Positions 60,421 to 64,000 of a stretch of DNA of 64,000 bases are shown here, in pieces. A program made the translations under genes and the position numbers. Each line of letters starts with the position of its first letter. Within the stretch, counting starts at the first letter, position 1. This DNA comes from SZUA-368 sp028533045. GTDB taxonomy: Bacteria > Spirochaetota > Spirochaetia > DSM-2461. Below the pieces are notes generated by a model. The model had not been told where the DNA came from, did no database searches, and worked only from the letters and a program-made list of their open reading frames with translations. The stretch spans positions 124,001 to 188,000 of the forward strand of contig JBNAIG010000028.1 in assembly GCA_050031985.1 (NCBI GenBank), in the 5' to 3' direction.

Positions 60421-61266
60421 TTATTGTTTGAGAGGCGCCAAAAGCTCATAGGGAATTTCCAAATCCCCCGGGCCGCTTCCCAAGTCAATCTTGGGTTTTA
60501 CCGCTCCGTGAAAGTCACTTCCTCCGGTAATGAAAAGTCCGTAGCGGCTGGCAAGAGTTTTGATGTGATCCTTTTCTTTGTCACCGTAGAAGGAGTAGTA
60601 GCACTCAATTCCCTTAAGGCCCCTATCGGCCAGTTCCGAGACGAGGGTCTCCAGTTCATCCTCTGCCATTTTGTAGGTAAAAGGGTGGGCCAGAACGGGG
60701 ATGCCCTTGTTCTTAAGGATTATTTCCACCGCCCGGTGGGGGCTGATTTCCGCCCGGGGGATGTAGGCGGGGCGACCCTTTCCCACGTACTTTCTAAAGG
60801 CGTCTTTGATATCCGTGGCAAAACCGAGGCGGGCGATGGTTAGTCCAAAGTTCGCCCGGGTAAGGATTCCGGCATAGGCGGTCTCTTCCACATCGGCTAG
60901 AGTGATTTCTACCCCTTCTTCCTTAAGGATATCAATGATTCTTTGGTTGTCCCGATTATTTACGATAGTTTTGAGATCGTGAATCAAGTCGGCATCGTCT
61001 TCATCTATTCCATAGCCCAGGACGTGAATGTCGCTGGGGTAGCGGGGAATATTGGAGGATAGTTCAATCCCAGGGATGAGCTCCAGAGGGGCCGATATCT
61101 CCCGGATGCGCTGTTTCGCTGCCTTTATTCCCCCAATCGTGTCATGGTCGGTGATCGCTATGGCTGCCAGGCCCTTCTCTACTGCCCTGTCCACCAGCTC
61201 CGCAGGGGTGAGTGTCCCGTCGGAGGCGGTGGTATGGGTGTGCAGGTCAATCAGTTTTTCCGACAT
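60421..61266 (-). CDS. PHP-domain phosphoesterase (RNase AM/TrpH type)
   Basis: A 281-residue metal-dependent phosphoesterase. Motifs: DLHTHTTASDGTLTPAELV (HxH), IAITDHDTIGG (DHD), PGIELSSN, PVLAHPFTYKM and GGSDFHGAVK. Length and spacing match TrpH/YciV, a 5'-3' exoribonuclease (RNase AM) in E. coli that matures 5S and other rRNA ends. It starts at ATG 61266, overlapping the aldolase stop by 1 bp (TAATG), so translation is coupled. Confidence 0.88.
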   Translation of the reverse strand: MSEKLIDLHTHTTASDGTLTPAELVDRAVEKGLAAIAITDHDTIGGIKAAKQRIREISAPLELIPGIELSSNIPRYPSDIHVLGYGIDEDDADLIHDLKTIVNNRDNQRIIDILKEEGVEITLADVEETAYAGILTRANFGLTIARLGFATDIKDAFRKYVGKGRPAYIPRAEISPHRAVEIILKNKGIPVLAHPFTYKMAEDELETLVSELADRGLKGIECYYSFYGDKEKDHIKTLASRYGLFITGGSDFHGAVKPKIDLGSGPGDLEIPYELLAPLKQ

Positions 61267-62216
61267 TAGATTTGCGGTTCCGGGGTGGTCATTTTGTCGT
61301 AGAAAGAAACGTAGTCGTCCTTTTCTTCGGTCTGGCGAACGGCGATAGCTGTTCGGGGGTGCTCATTGAGACCGCCGGTAATCATGTAGGGGATGATGTA
61401 ACCCCATTCGATCTCCTTGCGCAGGTCCAGGTAGTGATTCTGGATGACTTCCAGAAGGGGGCGAACGTTGTATTTGGGATTCTTGAGAAAATCTACCAGC
61501 AGTTCAAGGGGACAGTTCCCAGCGCCCCGTCCGATTCCATAGATGGAGCCGTCGATCATGTTACAACCGTCTATGATAGACTGTATGGTGTTGCCGAAGG
61601 CGAGCTGTTTGTTGTTGTGGGCATGGATTCCCAAGGTCTTTCCGGGGAGGAATTCCTGGTATTTTTTGGTGAGGAAGGTGATGTCTTCCGAGTACATGGA
61701 GCCGTAGGAATCAACTACGTAGACATTGGGAACACTGGATTCGCTTAGCTGGGTCAGACCTTCTTCTATATCCTTTTCCAGGTTGGTGGAAACGGCCATG
61801 ATGTTAATGCTTGTTTCGTAGCCCTTATCCTGAATCCTGTGGGTCAGATCTATGGCCTTGTCTATGTCTTTGAGGTAACAGGCGGTTCTAAAGAGAGAAA
61901 AGATCGATTCTGTTGCGGGAGGAATGTCGTCCGGATTCACTCGGCCGATATCAACCATGCAGCTTAGCTTGGACTTGAGTTCAATGCCGTCGAGTACTTT
62001 TTTTACGTCTTCCTCATCGCAGAAGCGCCATTTTCCATACTCCTTGGGATCAAACTGGTCCTTTGAGGCCCGGTATCCCAGTTCCATATAGTCAACACCC
62101 GCATCGGCCACGGCCTTGTAGGTGTCTCTCACCAGCTTATCGCTGAATTGCCATTTGTTAATCAATCCCCCGTCTCTGATGGTACAGTCGAGGACTTTTA
62201 TTTCCGGTCGGTACAT
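61266..62216 (-). CDS. HMGL-like aldolase-superfamily protein
   Basis: A 316-residue TIM-barrel lyase of the DRE-TIM superfamily (4-hydroxy-2-oxovalerate aldolase / homocitrate-synthase-like): VLDCTIRDGGLINKW with the DRE/DRDG metal motif, DYMELGYRAS, GIHAHNNKQLAFGNTI with the two metal histidines, and GSIYGIGRGAGNCPLELLV. The C-terminal part lacks the regulatory domain of isopropylmalate synthase. The carbonyl donor is unknown. AGGAG 6 nt before the ATG. It is first of an operon with the PHP gene. Confidence 0.82.
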   Translation of the reverse strand: MYRPEIKVLDCTIRDGGLINKWQFSDKLVRDTYKAVADAGVDYMELGYRASKDQFDPKEYGKWRFCDEEDVKKVLDGIELKSKLSCMVDIGRVNPDDIPPATESIFSLFRTACYLKDIDKAIDLTHRIQDKGYETSINIMAVSTNLEKDIEEGLTQLSESSVPNVYVVDSYGSMYSEDITFLTKKYQEFLPGKTLGIHAHNNKQLAFGNTIQSIIDGCNMIDGSIYGIGRGAGNCPLELLVDFLKNPKYNVRPLLEVIQNHYLDLRKEIEWGYIIPYMITGGLNEHPRTAIAVRQTEEKDDYVSFYDKMTTPEPQI

Positions 62217-62369
62217 AACTTCTCCTAAGTATCTTCGAGTAGAAACATACCTTAGCTGGGAAAGATAATCAAGGAACGGTTTGGTTAAAATTACGTTTAT
62301 GTTAGAAAATCCCGTACATATTTTCCCATTGGTAGGATTCCGGCGGAAAAGAGCTGTTATTAACTTCTC

Positions 62370-62398
62370 TTGACAGGATTTTTTATTAATTATATATA
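62370..62398 (+). promoter_or_regulatory. Promoter of the second Rrf2 gene
   Basis: Perfect TTGACA (62370-62375), 17 bp, TATATA (62393-62398). A 27-nt leader with AAGGAG precedes ATG 62432. The AT-rich -10 to +10 stretch (ATTATATATAAAGTCTATAG) may also be the Rrf2 binding site. Confidence 0.72.
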
Positions 62399-62431
62399 AA
62401 GTCTATAGGGTAAGTGGATAAAGGAGTTTGT

Positions 62432-62830
62432 ATGCGGTTGTCAACGAAAAGCGAATACTCCCTTCTGGCGCTGATTTATTTGGTCAGAAAGGAAGGGAAC
62501 TATGTGAAAATACAGGATATCTGCGATCGATACGGCATTTCCAAGAAGTATCTGGAGATGCTTTTTTCCGTCCTGCGGCAGAATCGGTATATACAGACAA
62601 AAAGAGGGGCCGAGGGGGGCTACCGGCTAGCCCGGGACCCATCGGAGATTACTCTGGCCGAGATTGTCAGGCTTATGGACGGGGCTTTGGCGCCTACCGA
62701 ATCGGTGAGCCGCTATTTTTATGCAGACACCCCCATTAGCCAGGAAGAGCGGGTTCTGGCTGTGTTTGAGGATATCAGGAATATTATTTCCGACAAAATG
62801 GAAAGTGTTTATCTTTCCGACCTTGCTTAA
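62432..62830 (+). CDS. Rrf2-family transcriptional regulator
   Basis: A 132-residue winged-helix protein starting MRLSTKSEYSLLALIYLVR. The DNA-binding part (IQDICDRYGISKKYLEMLFSVL and RGAEGGYRLARDPSEITLAEI) is standard Rrf2. The cluster-ligand cysteines of IscR are missing; the only Cys is in the helix-turn-helix region. ATG 62432 with AAGGAG 6 nt upstream is preferred to a GTG or ATG 18 bp earlier. It sits 10 bp before a TauE/SafE exporter gene, which it likely controls. Confidence 0.88.
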   Translation: MRLSTKSEYSLLALIYLVRKEGNYVKIQDICDRYGISKKYLEMLFSVLRQNRYIQTKRGAEGGYRLARDPSEITLAEIVRLMDGALAPTESVSRYFYADTPISQEERVLAVFEDIRNIISDKMESVYLSDLA

Positions 62831-62840
62831 GGAGGCAAAC

Positions 62841-63863
62841 ATGTCCACCGAAGAGAAGTATACAGGATGGCAGGAGGCGGCCCAAAGGGAGAAGAAAACC
62901 CTTGGGGAGAGAATGGTGCTGAATGGAAAAGAGCTGCGCTCTTTTTTTGGGGTGATTCTCTTTTTTGGAGTTATGCTTATTCTAAGCGCCTGGCTGGCGG
63001 GAAATCCCTTTGAACATACCGCCCGGATAGGATCGGAAGGTATCCTTAAGAGAGGCTGGGGGCCGGAGAGCGACTCCTGGGCGATTATCGGAGTTGTCAC
63101 AATTCTGGCGGTTGTTTTTGAATTTCTCGATTCCGCCGCCGGCATGGGCTATGGTACCACCTTTACTCCTCTGCTTCTGCTTTTGGGGTTCGATCCGATG
63201 CAGGTGGTACCGGTTATTATGATACAGCAGGCCTGCGCCGGTCTTTCTTCTGCTTTTATTCACAGGGAATTGGGGAATATTGAATGGAGCTTAAAGCCTC
63301 TTTCCGAATCGGTTAAATTGTGGTTTGCCATCTCTCTTTCCGGCTGTCTGGCTGTAATTTTCTCTATTAGTTCCGTGTATGCCCTGTTTCAGGTGGGTAG
63401 TAAGTGGATTAAGCTTTACGTCTGCCTCCTCCTTTTTGCCATGGGAATTTCCTCCTTTTTCGGAAGGAGGCGGGTACGGGAATACAAGCCGGGCCGGATG
63501 TTTTTCTTTGGGGCTTTGGCCGGATTCAATAAGGGTATCGGAGGCGGCGGTTACGGGCCGGTGGTTACTATCGGCGGTATTATGTCGGGAGTACCGGTGA
63601 AGAGCATGACCGCTTTGACTGCCCTGTCGGAGGGGACGGTCTGTCTGGTATCTATTGTTACCTGGTTTTTTCTGCTGAACCGGGGACTGACGATGGACTT
63701 TATTCTACTGCCTTCTATGATGCTGGGAAGTATGGTAAGTGTGATTTTGGCTCCCTATACGGTGCGCGTATTGCCGGAGAAGGTTTGGAAAGGGGTGATT
63801 CCCGTTTACTGCTGTGTCATAGGGGGGATCTGCCTCATCAAATTATTGCCTACCTTGTTTTAA
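62841..63863 (+). CDS. TauE/SafE-family membrane exporter
   Basis: A 340-residue membrane protein with about eight helices and the two-fold TauE/SafE repeat: DSAAGMGYGTTFTPLLLLLGF (first motif) and NKGIGGGGYGPVVTIGGIMSGVPVKSMTA-type second motif (NKGIGGGGYGPVV). These proteins move sulfite, sulfoacetate, thiosulfate or similar anions across the inner membrane. AGGAGG 5-6 nt before ATG 62841 fixes the start. Its neighbour regulator and the sulfur operon at 40.6 kb hint at a sulfur role. Confidence 0.85.
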   Translation: MSTEEKYTGWQEAAQREKKTLGERMVLNGKELRSFFGVILFFGVMLILSAWLAGNPFEHTARIGSEGILKRGWGPESDSWAIIGVVTILAVVFEFLDSAAGMGYGTTFTPLLLLLGFDPMQVVPVIMIQQACAGLSSAFIHRELGNIEWSLKPLSESVKLWFAISLSGCLAVIFSISSVYALFQVGSKWIKLYVCLLLFAMGISSFFGRRRVREYKPGRMFFFGALAGFNKGIGGGGYGPVVTIGGIMSGVPVKSMTALTALSEGTVCLVSIVTWFFLLNRGLTMDFILLPSMMLGSMVSVILAPYTVRVLPEKVWKGVIPVYCCVIGGICLIKLLPTLF

Positions 63864-64000
63864 GGAAGGCCGAATACTTCCCGCTCCTTTTCTGTTCTTA
63901 TCTCTTCTATTCGGCCGGAAGCTTCCATTTCCTTCAGAACCGCTGTTATTTGGGGGATGAGGTCCTGATGGCCTTTATTAAGATAGTGGTAAAGGGGGCC
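63860..64000 (-). CDS. Solute-binding protein, C-terminal end (partial)
   Basis: Minus-strand frame open at the right edge: 46 residues ending in TAA at 63860-63862. The peptide has YHYLNKGHQDLIPQITAVL and LKEMEASGRIEEI, the closing pattern of type-2 periplasmic binding proteins of the family-3 kind (YHYLHKKHADLVPKLAA-like in relatives I know). It shares its last 4 bases with the convergent TauE/SafE gene. The main domain is outside the window. Confidence 0.6.
   Translation of the reverse strand, partial: GPLYHYLNKGHQDLIPQITAVLKEMEASGRIEEIRTEKEREVFGLP

Overview
The window looks like chromosomal DNA of a free-living spirochaete (Spirochaetota, Spirochaetaceae-like). The pointers are an LplABC-type sugar transporter with an AraC-type membrane regulator, a solute-binding protein whose signal peptide ends in ANGSTE, a LacI-type-ligand-domain/PAS/GGDEF/EAL sensor, a FapA (DUF342) protein, PtsP, and a DUF4469 HU-like protein. 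The assignment rests on gene content and is an inference. Gene density is high, most neighbours overlap or nearly touch, and no tRNA, rRNA, CRISPR array, phage or transposase gene was seen.

Layout. 1-4.6 kb: end of trpS, a small unknown gene, adenosine deaminase, a TPR protein, an EamA exporter and a dihydrouridine synthase. 4.6-16.1 kb: a cyclic-di-GMP sensor, then an oligosaccharide locus (intracellular heparinase-II/III-type lyase, two permeases, binding protein) with its divergent AraC-type regulator. 16.1-20.3 kb: modABC and exonuclease I. 20.4-32.3 kb: a long plus-strand run with two more diguanylate-signalling proteins, 1-phosphofructokinase, a MATE exporter, HrpB helicase, an MFS protein, and a binding protein that overlaps a hybrid histidine kinase. 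32.3-34.9 kb: a flavoprotein and an ECF-type sigma operon that also encodes a compact MotA/ExbB-like membrane protein. 35-40.3 kb: PEGA/beta-propeller protein, Nudix hydrolase, thioredoxin-like protein, FapA-like protein, alkyltransferase-like (ATL) repair protein, YitT. 40.6-43.3 kb: Rrf2 regulator-cysK-metY sulfur assimilation operon. 43.6-45.9 kb: HU-like protein, GNAT, galactose mutarotase. 46-55.3 kb: ankyrin protein, several small envelope proteins, CBS protein, RmuC, TPR, MazG, DHH-CBS phosphoesterase, a small beta-barrel. 55.3-62.2 kb (minus strand): ptsP, proC, methyltransferase, geranylgeranyl-reductase-type flavoprotein, PHP phosphoesterase, aldolase. 62.4-64 kb: a second Rrf2 regulator with a TauE/SafE exporter, and the end of a further binding protein.

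Themes. (i) Repeats sit at gene 3' ends: a GGAAAGC-type heptamer family at three loci, two copies of a ~120-bp nested palindrome, and an 11-unit 22-bp array. Three genes (the EamA exporter, galM, yitT) take their last codons and stop from repeat DNA. (ii) Many genes have a -35/-10 promoter whose -10 box ends only 5-8 nt before the start codon and lack a Shine-Dalgarno sequence, so leaderless transcripts look common. (iii) Signalling is rich: three GGDEF proteins (one with a degenerate GGDEF motif), a hybrid kinase with a periplasmic partner, one ECF sigma operon and two Rrf2 regulators beside sulfur genes.

Starts were chosen by Shine-Dalgarno or promoter position where these were clear. All functional calls are from motif recognition in the translated sequence, without database searches.
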